A stretch of 64,000 bases of DNA from SSF14 sp046331245 (GCA_046331245.1 JAXLRH010000013.1:51037-115036), one strand, 5' to 3'. Numbered from the stretch's first letter, positions 9,917-22,282 are shown. Numbers and translations: made by a program. The notes: generated from the letters alone by a model not told the origin.

Positions 9917-11091
9917 CCGGCGGGCGGTCCGTCGGGCCGGCCGGCACCTGTCGGGTGCGGCCGCTCCGGCAAGTCGGTCGATCGTCCACTGCATCGCCTG
10001 CGGTCGGGTCATGCCGACCACGCCGCTGTGACCACCGCTCCCGGTGAGCCACCGGAGGGTGGGTTCGCCGCGGGCACACGTACGGTCCTTCACCGTCGCG
10101 GACATCACCGGCGGCACCGTGCGGTCGTCGACGGCGTGGACCAGCAGGAGCGGGCCCTCGCCGGGGGCCATCGCCGGCTCGTCCGCGCGGAGGTACGTGG
10201 CCCACGGCTCGGTGCGATTGGGAGGGGCCACGACGATGTTGCGGTTGCCGAACAGCTTCATCGCCCGGTCGACGTCGCCGCCGCAGCCGGTGTCGACCAC
10301 GTTGCGGAGCATGGTGACGGCGTCGGGCACCAGGATCGACTCCAGGAGGGCGTCGGGGTGCACCGCCGCGATGCCCGCCATCGTCATCGTCGCGAAGCCC
10401 TTGGGCTGGAGTGCGACGAGCATCGCCGTCATCGAGTCGGCGACGAGGCTCGGGGGAGCGAACGCCACCGTCCCCACGAGCGTGTCGCTCGGGAGGCGTG
10501 ATGCCGCGAGCTCGCGGGCGAACAGCGCCGCCTGGCCGCCCTGGGAATGGCCCCAGACGGCGAACCGCCTGCCGACCACCACGCCGGGGAGCTGGCCGGC
10601 GGCGGTGACGATGTCGAGCACGGCGCGTCCCTCCGACGCACCGTCGAAGTACGGGTGCAGGCCGGGGGTGCCCAGACCGGCGTAGTCGGTGGCGGCGACC
10701 ACCCACCCGGCCGCGGCGAGGGGATCGGCCGCGGGCGGGTGACGGGGATGGGTGCGCCGGCGTCGTCGCTGGACACGTACATGACGCGCCACAACGTGCC
10801 CGGCGCCGGGTCGGCCACCGAGACCGCCGGTTGGTACCGCAGCAGCGTCCCGGGCGTCTCGGCGGCGAGCGCCGGGGGATCGGCCCAGATCGCTGCGTCG
10901 GGCGCGACCGCACGGGCGGGGGAGCCGGACACGACGGTCGTGCTCGTACTGGTCGTGGTCGTCGTGGTCGAGGCGGCGGTCGTGGTCGTCGCGGTTGTCG
11001 TCGTGCTCGGGATGGGGCTCGTCGCGGTCGTCGCCGTGGAACACGCAGCGAGGACCAGCGCCGCCGTCGCCGCGACGATGACCCGGTTCAC
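9913..11091 (-). pseudogene. Secretory lipase-type alpha/beta hydrolase, internally deleted and frameshifted
   Basis: The start GTG at 11091 overlaps the stop of the upstream gene (GTGA). The N-terminus is a lipoprotein signal (VNRVIVAATAALVLAACS) followed by a Thr-rich linker. The first frame reads well to GAPIPVT near 10740. The rest of the lipase (AGWVVAATDYAGLG, GHSQGG nucleophile elbow, VDDRTVPP Asp, GGHSGVVG His) continues in another frame. Compared with other secretory lipases, about 45 residues, including the AHGTTG oxyanion segment, are missing at the junction, so this is a real deletion plus a frame change. A second frame change near 9940 would be needed to reach the likely stop at 9913-9915. 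I judge it non-functional, although an assembly collapse is possible. Confidence 0.65.
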
Positions 11092-11966
11092 GGGGTGGGG
11101 GCCGGCAACCCGATCGGGTTCGGGAACGGGAGGAGCCCCGAGCGGAGCACGGCGGCGGTGAACGGTCGCAGCACGGTGCGCAGCAGGTCGAGGCCGGTCT
11201 CGGTGAGCCCGTCGCGATACGGCTGCGCCGCGAGCTCGTCGGTGATCTGCTCGACGCGCGCCGACAGGACGTGCGCGGTGTCGGTCGCGGCGCCGTCCCC
11301 GTCGACGAGCCCACGAGCGCGCAGGCGGTCGGTGGCGCCCTCCCAGTCGTCGGCGCTCCATCCGCGCGCCTGCTGGAGGCGCTCGGGCGAGGCCGCAGCG
11401 CGAGACGTCAGGGTGGAGAGCACGTGCGCCTCGAGACCGCCGATGTCGGAGGCCACGAGCGCCGCCACGTGGCCGTCGCCGCGATGCTCCCGGAGGGTCG
11501 TCGCCGCCTGCCAGAGGCGCTCCACGGGATCGGCGCGCAGCTCGAGCGCCTGGTTCGTGGCGGCAAGCGTCCGCCCCTCGCACCGTGCTGCAGCGGCCGC
11601 CGACTCGAGGAGGGGGAGTGCCCGGCGGGTGAGCTCCTCCGCGTCGGGGGCTGCTTGGCGCAGGGCGACGGCAGCCCCGAGTGCCCGGGCGTCGAGGACG
11701 GCGGACGGGGTGGCCCGGCTCCACGCATCGGGGATCGCCCGTCGCACCATGCCCGGCGCGAAGTTGTAGAAGGTCGCCTCGACGGCGGCGGCCGTCGCCG
11801 GCCCCATGGGCGCCGATCGACCGGCGAAGTACCCCATCCAGAACCCCTTGAGCCCGGTCTCGGCGAGTGCGTCGCGACACGGCGTGGCGAAGTACGTGAC
11901 CGCGTGCAGGGGCTCGAGCAGCTGCCAGATCGCGCGGCTCGGGGATGCGGGCGTGTCGTCGGACAT
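11088..11966 (-). CDS. SalK/SCO6745-family protein
   Basis: A 292-residue mostly helical protein that resembles the actinobacterial SCO6745/SalK group (RAIWQLLEPLHAVTYFATPC, then GLKGFWMGYFAGRSAPMG, and a C-terminal winged-helix-like half with QARGWSADDWEGATDRLRARG). No catalytic motif is obvious. Its biochemical role is unknown; members have been linked to natural-product clusters and to MarR-like folds. The start is set at the second ATG (11966) because TAGAAC lies six bases upstream (11973-11978), matching the leaderless pattern seen across the window; the TAG of that hexamer is also the stop codon of the upstream gene. The next gene, the lipase remnant, overlaps by four bases. Confidence 0.75.
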   Translation of the reverse strand: MSDDTPASPSRAIWQLLEPLHAVTYFATPCRDALAETGLKGFWMGYFAGRSAPMGPATAAAVEATFYNFAPGMVRRAIPDAWSRATPSAVLDARALGAAVALRQAAPDAEELTRRALPLLESAAAAARCEGRTLAATNQALELRADPVERLWQAATTLREHRGDGHVAALVASDIGGLEAHVLSTLTSRAAASPERLQQARGWSADDWEGATDRLRARGLVDGDGAATDTAHVLSARVEQITDELAAQPYRDGLTETGLDLLRTVLRPFTAAVLRSGLLPFPNPIGLPAPTP

Positions 11967-11975
11967 CGGCATGTT

Positions 11976-13258
11976 CTACCCGGCGCGGCCCGCCTGGGGC
12001 GGCTTGGACGACGCGACCGGCGCCGGCGGGTTCACGACGTAGATGCGATCCTTCGTGAAGAGGCCGTCGAGGAAGTTGCCCGCCTCGGGTGTGTCGGCGA
12101 TGCCGAGCCCGGTCCAGATCTCCTTCGCAGCGGGGTTGATCATGCCGTCCACCTCGATGCCGTCGCCGAAGCACCCGGTCTCCGCGATGATCCACCCGTA
12201 GTCGCGCAGCGCGACGGCGAAGATGCGCGCCGTCGAGCGGAGCGGGCCGGTGTAGCCGCGCTGGTCGAGCCACGCCTCGATGTCGGCGTCGGAGATGTCG
12301 AGGGCGAACCGCATGCCCTCGGGCACGGTCGTGCGTCGGGTCGCGTCGGTGTTCGGCTGGTTGTTCGCGCCGCAGTTGTTCGTGGGGTTGTTCTGCCACT
12401 CCACCCGCGTGGCCGGCGGCAGGTAGAAGCCGCAGGACGAACCGGCGGCGCTCGTGCCGATCTGGTCCGCGGTGCACGGCGGCCCGAACATCGTGCCGAA
12501 GATGGTCATCTCGAGCGCGTGCCGGATGGCCCCGGCGCGCACCTCGTACGGCGTGGTGATGAGCGCGAGCTTCGGGATACCCATCCCGCGCTCGACCTGG
12601 GTGCTGTTCCACGTGCGGTAGTCGCCCGTCGAACCGTCCTCGTTGAGCAGCTTGATCACGCCGCCGACGCAGAGGTCGTTGAACGGCGAGTAGCCCTTGG
12701 CGAGGTTGTCGAACGTGAGGCACGTCGAGGGATTCGCGCCCTGGTAGTCCCAGAGGCTCCAGTGCTCGCCGGTGTCGGGATCGACCATCAGCATCATGGC
12801 GTCGTTGCCGTTGGCCGCCTTCCACGAGTCGTTCCACGGCACCACGACCGAGAACCCCGGCGACGGCGGGAAGCCGAAGTTGGCGAAGAACGCCCGCTTG
12901 TGGCCGGTCGCGAGCCGTGCGTCGTAGATGGGGGTCGAGTAGTCGCGGAACTGCACGTAGACGACGCCGCGCTGCTTCGGGTCGTTCCATCCGCCGTAGC
13001 TGCTGTACTTCCAGAATCGCTCGACGTAGGGCTCGTAGGTGGACGACCGGCCGAACTCCGCCACGGGCCGGTTCCACGCCACCTCGGGAGCGAACGGCCG
13101 GATCACCTCCATGGCCGCCTTGCCGCCCGGCAGTGTGGGCGCCGGGCCGGAGGTGGTGGGTGGCGAGCTGAGCTGGTCGTGGCCGGCGACGACGGCGACG
13201 GCGAGGACCAGCACGACCAGCGCCGCGGCGATGCCCAGGACGACCTTGGTGGACGACT

Positions 13259-13262
<4 letters not shown>
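11976..13262 (-). CDS. Secreted or membrane-anchored protein of unknown function
   Basis: A 428-residue protein beginning MKSSTKVVLGIAAALVVLVLAVAVVAG in outline: a short positive N-terminus and one hydrophobic segment that is either a signal peptide or an anchor. The remainder is extracytoplasmic, rich in Trp, Tyr, Asn and Gly, with Cys residues at several places (for example NNCGANNQ and SSCGFYLPP) that could form disulfides. I see no catalytic motif and cannot name a family. The start ATG at 13262 overlaps the stop of the upstream YyaL-like gene (ATGA), so the two are probably translationally coupled, and a role in envelope maturation is only a guess. Confidence 0.7.
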
Positions 13263-15292
<2,030 letters not shown>

Positions 15293-15337
15293 GGACGGCA
15301 GGCTACCGGTGGGCCGGGATCGGTAGTCTGCGCCGCC

Positions 15338-16096
15338 ATGGAACTACGTCTCGACGGCAAGGTCGCGCTCATCACGGGCGCGTCGAAGGGCATCGGCAAG
15401 GCCATCGCGCTCGCGTACGCGGATGCGGGCGCGCAGGTGATGATCTCGTCCCGCAAGATCGACGCGCTCGAGGCGACTCGCGCCGACATCCTGTCGCAGG
15501 TGCCCGGCGCCGACATCGAGGTGTTCGCCGCGAACGCCGGGGACCTCGACGCCGCGCAGGCGTGCGTGTCGGCGACCGTGGAGCGCTTCGGGGGCATCGA
15601 CGTCCTGGTCAACAACGCGGCGACCAATCCCTACATGGGCACGACGCTCGACATCGACCCCGGCCGCTTCGACAAGATCATGGAGGTCAACCTCAAGGCC
15701 CCGCTGTTCTGGGCCCAGTACGCCTGGCACGCGTCGATGAAGGACCGCCCGGGCGGGTCGATCATCAACGTCGCCTCCATCGGAGGCCTCTCCATCGAGA
15801 CCAGCATCGGCAACTACAACGTGAGCAAGGCCGGCCTGATCCACCTCACGAAGACCCTCGCCAACGAGCTGGCGCCCACCGTGCGGGTCAACGCCCTGGC
15901 TCCCGGCCTGGTGAAGACGGACATGGCCCGTGCGCTCTGGGAGTCGAACGAGGAGGCGATGGCGCGGCACATCACCATGAAGCGCCTGGGTGAACCGGCC
16001 GACATCGCGAACGCCGCCCTCTTCCTCGCGTCCGACGCCGCGTCGTGGATCTGCGGCCACACGCTCGTCGTCGACGGCGGGATGCTCGTCGGCTGA
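15338..16096 (+). CDS. Short-chain dehydrogenase/reductase (SDR family)
   Basis: A 252-residue NAD(P)-dependent oxidoreductase. It shows the Rossmann glycine motif GASKGIG (about residues 14-20), NNAATN, a catalytic Ser in NVASIGG and the Y-x-x-x-K pair in YNVSKAG, and ends with the usual CGHTLVVDGGMLVG. It resembles 3-oxoacyl-ACP reductase-like classical SDRs, but the substrate is not evident. The start ATG at 15338 lies eight bases after TAGTCT (15324-15329) with no ribosome-binding site, fitting leaderless translation. It is divergent from the YyaL-like gene, 45 bases away. Its stop codon starts an 11-base tandem repeat. Confidence 0.92.
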   Translation: MELRLDGKVALITGASKGIGKAIALAYADAGAQVMISSRKIDALEATRADILSQVPGADIEVFAANAGDLDAAQACVSATVERFGGIDVLVNNAATNPYMGTTLDIDPGRFDKIMEVNLKAPLFWAQYAWHASMKDRPGGSIINVASIGGLSIETSIGNYNVSKAGLIHLTKTLANELAPTVRVNALAPGLVKTDMARALWESNEEAMARHITMKRLGEPADIANAALFLASDAASWICGHTLVVDGGMLVG

Positions 16097-16115
16097 ACGC
16101 CGGGTGAACGCCGGG
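16094..16115 (+). repeat. Tandem 11-base duplication starting at the SDR stop codon
   Basis: TGAACGCCGGG occurs twice back to back, and a third partial copy (TGAACG) follows. The first TGA is the stop codon of the SDR gene, so the stop is repeated in three consecutive places. It resembles two other stop-associated duplications in this window. Confidence 0.9.
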
Positions 16116-16165
16116 TGAACGACCCACCGCTACGCTGACCCCGTCAATCACGGGGGTGGAGCAGG

Positions 16166-17773
16166 GTGGATCGCCGGACATTTCTGAGTTCTCTCGCCGC
16201 GGCGTCGGTCGCCGTGGCCTGCTCGTCGGACGACGACGATGCGACCACGACCGGCTCGCGCTCGACGCGGGTCCGGCTCGCGACCCCGAAGAAGGCGCCG
16301 GACCTCGCCGCCGGGAGCTTCGCCCTGGGTGTCGCGAGCGGTGATCCCACGCCGGACAAGGTGCTGCTGTGGACGCGTCTCGCCTCCGAGCCCAAGGCCG
16401 TCGGCGGCGGGTCGCCGACGACCGACGTGGAGGTCGCCTACGACGTCGCGACCGACGCCGCGTTCGAGAAGCTCGTGGCGTCCGGCGTCGTCACCGCCAC
16501 CGCCGAGCGCGCCCATGCGGTGCACGTCGATGTGACCAACCTCGACCCCGACACCTGGTACCACTACCGATTCCGTGCCGGCGATCAGACGAGCCCCGTC
16601 GGCCGCACCCGCACGCTGCCGGCGGCCGACGCCGCGGTCGACCGGTTCACCTTCGTGTTCGCCTCGTGCCAGGACTACCAGTGGGGCCGGTACGGGGCCT
16701 GGAAGCACGCCTCGGAGGAGCCCGATCTCGACCTCGTCGTGTTCCTCGGCGACTACATCTACGAGATCACGCTCGGTGACCTGTCACCGGAGAAGTCGGG
16801 CGACCGGGTGTGGGCCAACGCCGAGACCAAGACGCTCGACGACTACCGGGTCCGCTATGCCCAGACCAAGAGCGACCTGCAGCTGCAGGCGGCGCACCAG
16901 GCGGCGCCGTGGGTGACGATGTTCGACGATCACGAGGTGTCGAACAACTACGCCGGCGACGTCGGCCAGGCGGACGGGGTCGCGCCCGGCAGCCACGAGC
17001 GCCGGCTCGCCGCCTACCAGGCCTGGTACGAGCACACCCCGATCCGCGTGACCCCGGAGCCGGACTCGTACGACTCGCTGGTCGTGCACCGATCGATCCC
17101 GTTCGGCCGGCTCGCGTCGATGTTCGCCATCGAGACGCGCCAGCACGCGGATCCGCCGGCGTGCCGCGGCGAGTCCACCGGCGGCGGTGTCATGCAGACC
17201 GCGAACGACCAGGGCCCCGACTGCGCCGACCGCAACCGCGAGGACCGCACGAACCTCGGCGCGGAACAGGAGGCCTTCCTCCTCGACGGCCTCCGCGACT
17301 CCGACGCCACCTGGAACATCATCGCCAACCCCGTGATGATGGCCGGCCTCAACCTCGGCACGCCCGAGGCGCCCGAGTACCAGCTCGACGCCTGGGACGG
17401 CTATCCGGCCGCTCGGAACCGTCTCCTCGACCGCATCACCGGCTCGAAGGTGTCCAACCCCGTCGTGGTCACGGGCGATTGGCACGCCAGCTTCGTGATG
17501 GACGTGAAGCGCACACCCGACGGTCCGACGATCATGCCGGAGTTCCTCGCCGGCTCGATCACCACCGTGTCGTTCGCCACCGACTACCGCGCCGCGAATC
17601 CGCATGTGCGGTATTTCGCCACCGACCACTGCTACGGCCTGGTCACGGTGACCGCGGCCGAGCTCCGCTGCGAGTTCAAGTACGTCGCCGACGTGTGGGA
17701 CGCGAACACGGCGATCTCGAAGGTCGACGGGTGGAAGGTGACCGCGGGCGACCACATCGCCCAGCCGGTGTAG
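16166..17773 (+). CDS. phoD: PhoD-family alkaline phosphatase/phosphodiesterase, Tat-exported
   Basis: A 535-residue secreted phosphatase. The N-terminus MDRRTFLSSLAAASVAVACS is a twin-arginine signal ending in a lipobox-like Cys, so it is probably exported folded and possibly lipid-anchored. A PhoD N-terminal beta domain comes first (FALGVASGDPTPDKVLLWTRL), then the metallophosphatase core with FASCQDY, FLGDYIYE, MFDDHEVSNNY and a late GDWHASF. Family members release phosphate from phosphodiesters and monoesters using Fe/Ca. The start is GTG at 16166 after GGGGTGGAGCAGG. A second PhoD paralogue lies at 28595-30163 on the other strand. No regulatory site for phosphate control was recognised. 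Confidence 0.92.
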   Translation: MDRRTFLSSLAAASVAVACSSDDDDATTTGSRSTRVRLATPKKAPDLAAGSFALGVASGDPTPDKVLLWTRLASEPKAVGGGSPTTDVEVAYDVATDAAFEKLVASGVVTATAERAHAVHVDVTNLDPDTWYHYRFRAGDQTSPVGRTRTLPAADAAVDRFTFVFASCQDYQWGRYGAWKHASEEPDLDLVVFLGDYIYEITLGDLSPEKSGDRVWANAETKTLDDYRVRYAQTKSDLQLQAAHQAAPWVTMFDDHEVSNNYAGDVGQADGVAPGSHERRLAAYQAWYEHTPIRVTPEPDSYDSLVVHRSIPFGRLASMFAIETRQHADPPACRGESTGGGVMQTANDQGPDCADRNREDRTNLGAEQEAFLLDGLRDSDATWNIIANPVMMAGLNLGTPEAPEYQLDAWDGYPAARNRLLDRITGSKVSNPVVVTGDWHASFVMDVKRTPDGPTIMPEFLAGSITTVSFATDYRAANPHVRYFATDHCYGLVTVTAAELRCEFKYVADVWDANTAISKVDGWKVTAGDHIAQPV

Positions 17774-17846
17774 CGACCGCCCCGTCGGCACCTCTGGGGG
17801 ACGTCCCCCATGGCCGGGTGACCCGGCCGACGCCATCCTGTGGCCG

Positions 17847-19136
17847 ATGACGAAGTTGGGAGCCGACGCCGACGCGCTCGACCGCCTGGCGTCGGCGTTC
17901 GCGGGGTTGGCGGACCGCCTCGTCGGCGTCGACCGCGAGCTCGCCGCCGCGCTCACTGACGCCGCGTGGCGCGGCGCCGACGCCGACGGGTTCCGCTCCC
18001 GCTGGCAGCGGTACGGACGGTCGACCATGGCACGTGCCGCGGGAGCCCTGCGGACGGCCGGCGTGGACGCTCGTCGTCAGGCAGCCGACCAGCGTCGTGT
18101 CAGCGCTGCCGACGTGGCGGTCGTCCCCACCGGGCCACGGCTGGCCCCGGCCGCCGATCGCGTCCGCCTGGTCACCCTCACCGTCGGCGCCGGCGAAGGC
18201 CTGGGTGTGGCCGCGTCCTCGCAGTGGCGGGTGGACGACCTCGGGCACGGGCGGGTGCGCGTGACCGAGCTGGAGCAGGCGACGTTCGGCGCGGTGCCCG
18301 GTGCCGGCGTGCAGGTGGGAGCGAGCCGGGGTGATGGTCGCGAGGAGCGATCGCTGGGCACGGGCGCCGCCGTCTCAGTCACGGCCGGGCTCACGCTGGG
18401 AGGGGAGCGCTCGTGGGTCGTACCCGAGGGCGACATCGAGCGACTCCTCCTGTCGCAGGGCGTGGAGCGAGCGACGGGCACGCCGTCGCCGCTCACTGCA
18501 GCGGTGGCGTCCGCGGTTCCCTTCGGTGGCGCACTCGCGTCGGCGGTGGGCCTCGGTGGTCTGTGGGACGGGCTCACCTACGGCGCCGCACCGGAGCGGG
18601 TCGGGGTCCGCGCCGGTCTGGCCGGCGAGGCGGCGGTCGAGGCCGGCTCCACCGGGAACGTGGTGTCGGCGGCGTCGAGCGGGGTCGCCGGCATCAGCGT
18701 CGACACGCGCACCGGCGAGCTGTCCGTGCGCCTCGAGAGCGATGCGCTCGTCGCTGCGGCGTCCCTGCTCGGGGTGCCGACCGTGGGTCACGACGTCGCC
18801 GCCACGCTCGCCCTCGATCGCTCGGGCGCCCCCGTCCGGCTGGAGGTCGAGACGTCGCGCCCGACGCCGGTCGCCGGCCACGAGGGAGTCGAGCGGGTGC
18901 GCGCCGCCGTCGACCTCACCGATCCCGACGTCGCCGTGGCCGCACGGCGGCTGCTCGCGGCCCTGGCAACCGACGGCGACGTCTCGGGCGCAGCGACACG
19001 GCTCGTGGGCGTCGGAGCGGCCCACGCTGCCGTCTCGGTCGATCGCTACCGGATCGCCGGCACCGATCGGGTGAACGTGTCGACGCCCGTCGTGTCCGGT
19101 TCGCTGAGCTACACCGATCTGCGCCGAGTGCGCTGA
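17847..19136 (+). CDS. Orphan protein with a WXG100-like N-terminal helix pair
   Basis: A 429-residue protein of unknown function. Residues about 1-100 look like an ESX/WXG100 helical hairpin: Leu/Ala-rich helix, a turn motif AWRGADADGF (W-x-G), then a second helix (RSRWQRYGRSTMARAAGAL). The rest is Ala/Gly/Val-rich, with repeated beta-like stretches and no signal peptide or catalytic motif. Proteins with this head are typically substrates of type VII (ESX) secretion, with the tail as cargo. No ESX apparatus or immunity gene is seen nearby: upstream is phoD and downstream, convergent, is menE. The function of the tail is unknown. Confidence 0.75.
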   Translation: MTKLGADADALDRLASAFAGLADRLVGVDRELAAALTDAAWRGADADGFRSRWQRYGRSTMARAAGALRTAGVDARRQAADQRRVSAADVAVVPTGPRLAPAADRVRLVTLTVGAGEGLGVAASSQWRVDDLGHGRVRVTELEQATFGAVPGAGVQVGASRGDGREERSLGTGAAVSVTAGLTLGGERSWVVPEGDIERLLLSQGVERATGTPSPLTAAVASAVPFGGALASAVGLGGLWDGLTYGAAPERVGVRAGLAGEAAVEAGSTGNVVSAASSGVAGISVDTRTGELSVRLESDALVAAASLLGVPTVGHDVAATLALDRSGAPVRLEVETSRPTPVAGHEGVERVRAAVDLTDPDVAVAARRLLAALATDGDVSGAATRLVGVGAAHAAVSVDRYRIAGTDRVNVSTPVVSGSLSYTDLRRVR

Positions 19137-19146
19137 CGTCGGTCCG

Positions 19147-20256
19147 TCAGATCTCCCGCCGGCGCAGCTTGCCGATGGCGGTGCGAGGCAGCGACGACGC
19201 GAGCTCCATGGCCCGCGGCGCACACCAGGCCGGGAGGTCGGCCTTCACGCGCTCGCGGAGCTCGGCGAGCGACGGCGGGTCGAGTGGGTCGGCCGGCACG
19301 ACCACCACGGTCACGACCTGGCCCCACTCGGGATCGTCGCGGCCGACGACGGCGGCCTCGGCGACCTTCGGGTCGGCCTCCACGAGGCGTTCCACCGGGC
19401 CCGGCCACACGTTCTCGCCGCCGGAGATGATCATCTCGTCCGCGCGGCCGGTGACGGTGAGGAGGCCCGTCGCAGGATCGACCGAGCCGACGTCGCCCGT
19501 GCGGTACCAGCCGTCACGGTCGAGCGGGTCGGTGCCGTCCCGGTAGCACCGCAGCATCGTCGGACCCGACAGGGAGATGCCGCCGTCGGCATCGATCCGC
19601 AGCCCGACCCCGTTGAGCGGTTGGCCGTCGTAGACGACCCCGGCGCCGGACTCGGTCATGCCGTAGGTGGCGACGGAGTTGGAGGGACGATCGGCCGGGA
19701 TCGCGGAGCCGCCGAGCAGGATGCGGCGGAACAGCGTCGGGTCGATCCGCCGGAGGGTGGTGGGCACCAGCGACACGTGCGTCGCACCAGCGAGCGCCGC
19801 CAGCTCGACCTCGACCGCGTCGAACGAGGGGAGCACGACGAGGCCGGTCTCGCACACGAGGGCACGGCTGATCACCGAGAAGCCGCCGATGTGATGGAGC
19901 GGCAGGCATCCGAGCCAGGTGACGTCGGCGTCCACGCCGAGGTAGGTCATCGACGCGAACGCGGAGAATCGGATCGCATCGTGGGTGAGCACCACGCCCT
20001 TCGGCACCCCGGTGGTGCCGCTGGTGGGGATGATCACGGCGTCGCCGTCCTCCGTCGAGCGACCGTCCAGCGATCGGCGTGCTCCATCGGCTTCGACGAT
20101 CGCCGTCGGCGCGAGCGCGTCGATCAGGCTGGAGCGCCAGGCCACCGGTAGGCGTGGGTCGAGGGGGAGCGCCGCGTCGCCGGCGTCCCACACGCGACGA
20201 AGGGTGTCGACGAACTCCGGCCCGCCGGGGAGATCGATCGCCACCACGTCAGCCAC
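19147..20256 (-). CDS. menE: o-Succinylbenzoate-CoA ligase
   Basis: Menaquinone biosynthesis: activates o-succinylbenzoate to its CoA thioester. The 369-residue protein is the short form typical of actinobacteria. It has the adenylate-forming P-loop IPTSGTTGVPKGVVLTHDA, the YGMTESGAGV motif, the hinge WYRTGDVG and the catalytic Lys near the C-terminus (PRTAIGKLRRREI). The GTG at 20256 is chosen because TACCCT lies seven bases upstream (minus strand, 20264-20269), matching the leaderless pattern. The gene is divergent from menB and converges with the WXG100-like gene. The next pathway step, ring closure of the CoA ester, is carried out by MenB, encoded next door. Confidence 0.92.
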   Translation of the reverse strand: MADVVAIDLPGGPEFVDTLRRVWDAGDAALPLDPRLPVAWRSSLIDALAPTAIVEADGARRSLDGRSTEDGDAVIIPTSGTTGVPKGVVLTHDAIRFSAFASMTYLGVDADVTWLGCLPLHHIGGFSVISRALVCETGLVVLPSFDAVEVELAALAGATHVSLVPTTLRRIDPTLFRRILLGGSAIPADRPSNSVATYGMTESGAGVVYDGQPLNGVGLRIDADGGISLSGPTMLRCYRDGTDPLDRDGWYRTGDVGSVDPATGLLTVTGRADEMIISGGENVWPGPVERLVEADPKVAEAAVVGRDDPEWGQVVTVVVVPADPLDPPSLAELRERVKADLPAWCAPRAMELASSLPRTAIGKLRRREI

Positions 20257-20328
20257 GTTGAGCAGGGTAGGCGGTGGCGGTGGCCGGTCGGGAGCCCCGG
20301 GGGTCGCGGGAGTAGGGTTCACGTCGCT

Positions 20329-21273
<945 letters not shown>

Positions 21274-21284
21274 GCACCACGTCG

Positions 21285-22167
21285 ATGGCACAGAACCGTT
21301 GGGTGCTCGGCGCTCGCCCGCGCACGCTGCCGGCCGCCGTCGTGCCGGTGCTCGTCGGCACGGCGTGCGCGTGGGATGCGGTGAGCTGGCTCAACTTCGC
21401 GCTTGCGCTCGTGGTCTCGCTCGCGCTGCAGATCGCGACCAACTACTCGAACGACTACAGCGACGGGAAGCGCGGCACCGACGATCCGTCGAAGCGCGTC
21501 GGCCCGCCAAGGCTGGTGGGCAACGGGCTGGCCGCCGCTGCCGAGGTGAAGCGGGCGATGATCGTCACGTTCGGCGTCGCGCTGCTCGCCGGCGGAGTGC
21601 TGGTACTGCGAGTGGGCTGGGAGCTGATTCCCGTGGGAGTCGCTGCTGTCGCGGCTGGCTACTTCTACACCGGGGGCCCCAAGCCCTACGGTTACCTCGG
21701 CCTCGGCGAAGCGTTCGTGTTCGTGTTCTTCGGCGTCGTCGCGACCGCGGGCTCGACGTACGTGCAGCTGGAGCGGGTGCACGTGGGATCTCGCTGGGCT
21801 GCTCGGTGATGGTCGGCTGTTTCGCTACGGCGCTGCTGGTCGTGAACAACCTGCGTGACATCCCCGGCGACACCATCTCCGGGAAGCGCACGCTGGCGGT
21901 GAAGCTCGGCGACCAGCGCCACGCATCCTGTATTGCGTGCTGATGGTGCTGCCGTTCCTCATCCTGCCGTTCGTGGCCGGCCTCGGTGACCGTCCGGTCG
22001 GGTCGCTGGCGTTCGCCGCGATCATGGTGGCCGGCGCACCCATCAAGACGGTGCTCGGCGGAGCGAGGGGCCCGGGTCTGATCCCGGTGCTCGGTGGCAC
22101 GGGTCGGGCGCAGCTGGTCTTCGGCGTGCTGCTCACCGCCGGGCTCGTCATCTCGACCTACATCTGA
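21285..22167 (+). CDS. menA: 1,4-Dihydroxy-2-naphthoate polyprenyltransferase, broken by two frameshifts as read
   Basis: Membrane prenyltransferase that attaches the isoprenoid tail to dihydroxynaphthoate. The first part (MAQNRWVLGARPRTLPAA, NYSNDYSDGKRGTDD with the first Asp-rich motif) reads to about 21785. The second part (CSVMVGCFATALLVVNNLRDIPGD, second Asp-rich motif) uses another frame to about 21920. The last part (LYCVLMVLPFLILPFVAG to the stop at 22167) uses a third. Adding one base to the GGG at 21785-21787 and one near 21920 restores a continuous protein of about 294 residues, the normal MenA length with eight or nine membrane helices. Sequence error is the simplest explanation, since the rest of the cluster is intact. 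Confidence 0.87.
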
Positions 22168-22189
22168 CGGCCCGTCCTCCTCAAAACCC

Positions 22190-22240
22190 GCGTTTTCGGG
22201 TTCGTTGTGCGCACCCCTCGCGCACAACGAACCCCAAAAC
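22190..22240. terminator. Bidirectional terminator between convergent menA and menH
   Basis: A perfect 15-base-pair inverted repeat: 22198-22212 pairs with 22220-22234 around the loop ACCCCTC. The stem is flanked by GTTTTC on the left and CAAAAC on the right, so each strand ends in a short T run. It lies exactly between the convergent ends of menA (22167) and menH (22286), as expected for a shared terminator. Confidence 0.75.
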
Positions 22241-22243
22241 CGG

Positions 22244-22282
22244 AAGGCGGGGGAAGGCGGGGGATGGTGGGGGATGGTGGGG
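22244..22282 (+). repeat. Four tandem 10-base G-rich units (possible G-quadruplex)
   Basis: AAGGCGGGGG occurs twice, followed by ATGGTGGGGG and ATGGTGGGG. Four evenly spaced G tracts on the plus strand could form a G-quadruplex. The array sits between the terminator hairpin and the last codons of menH, whose stop is at 22286. Confidence 0.8.
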
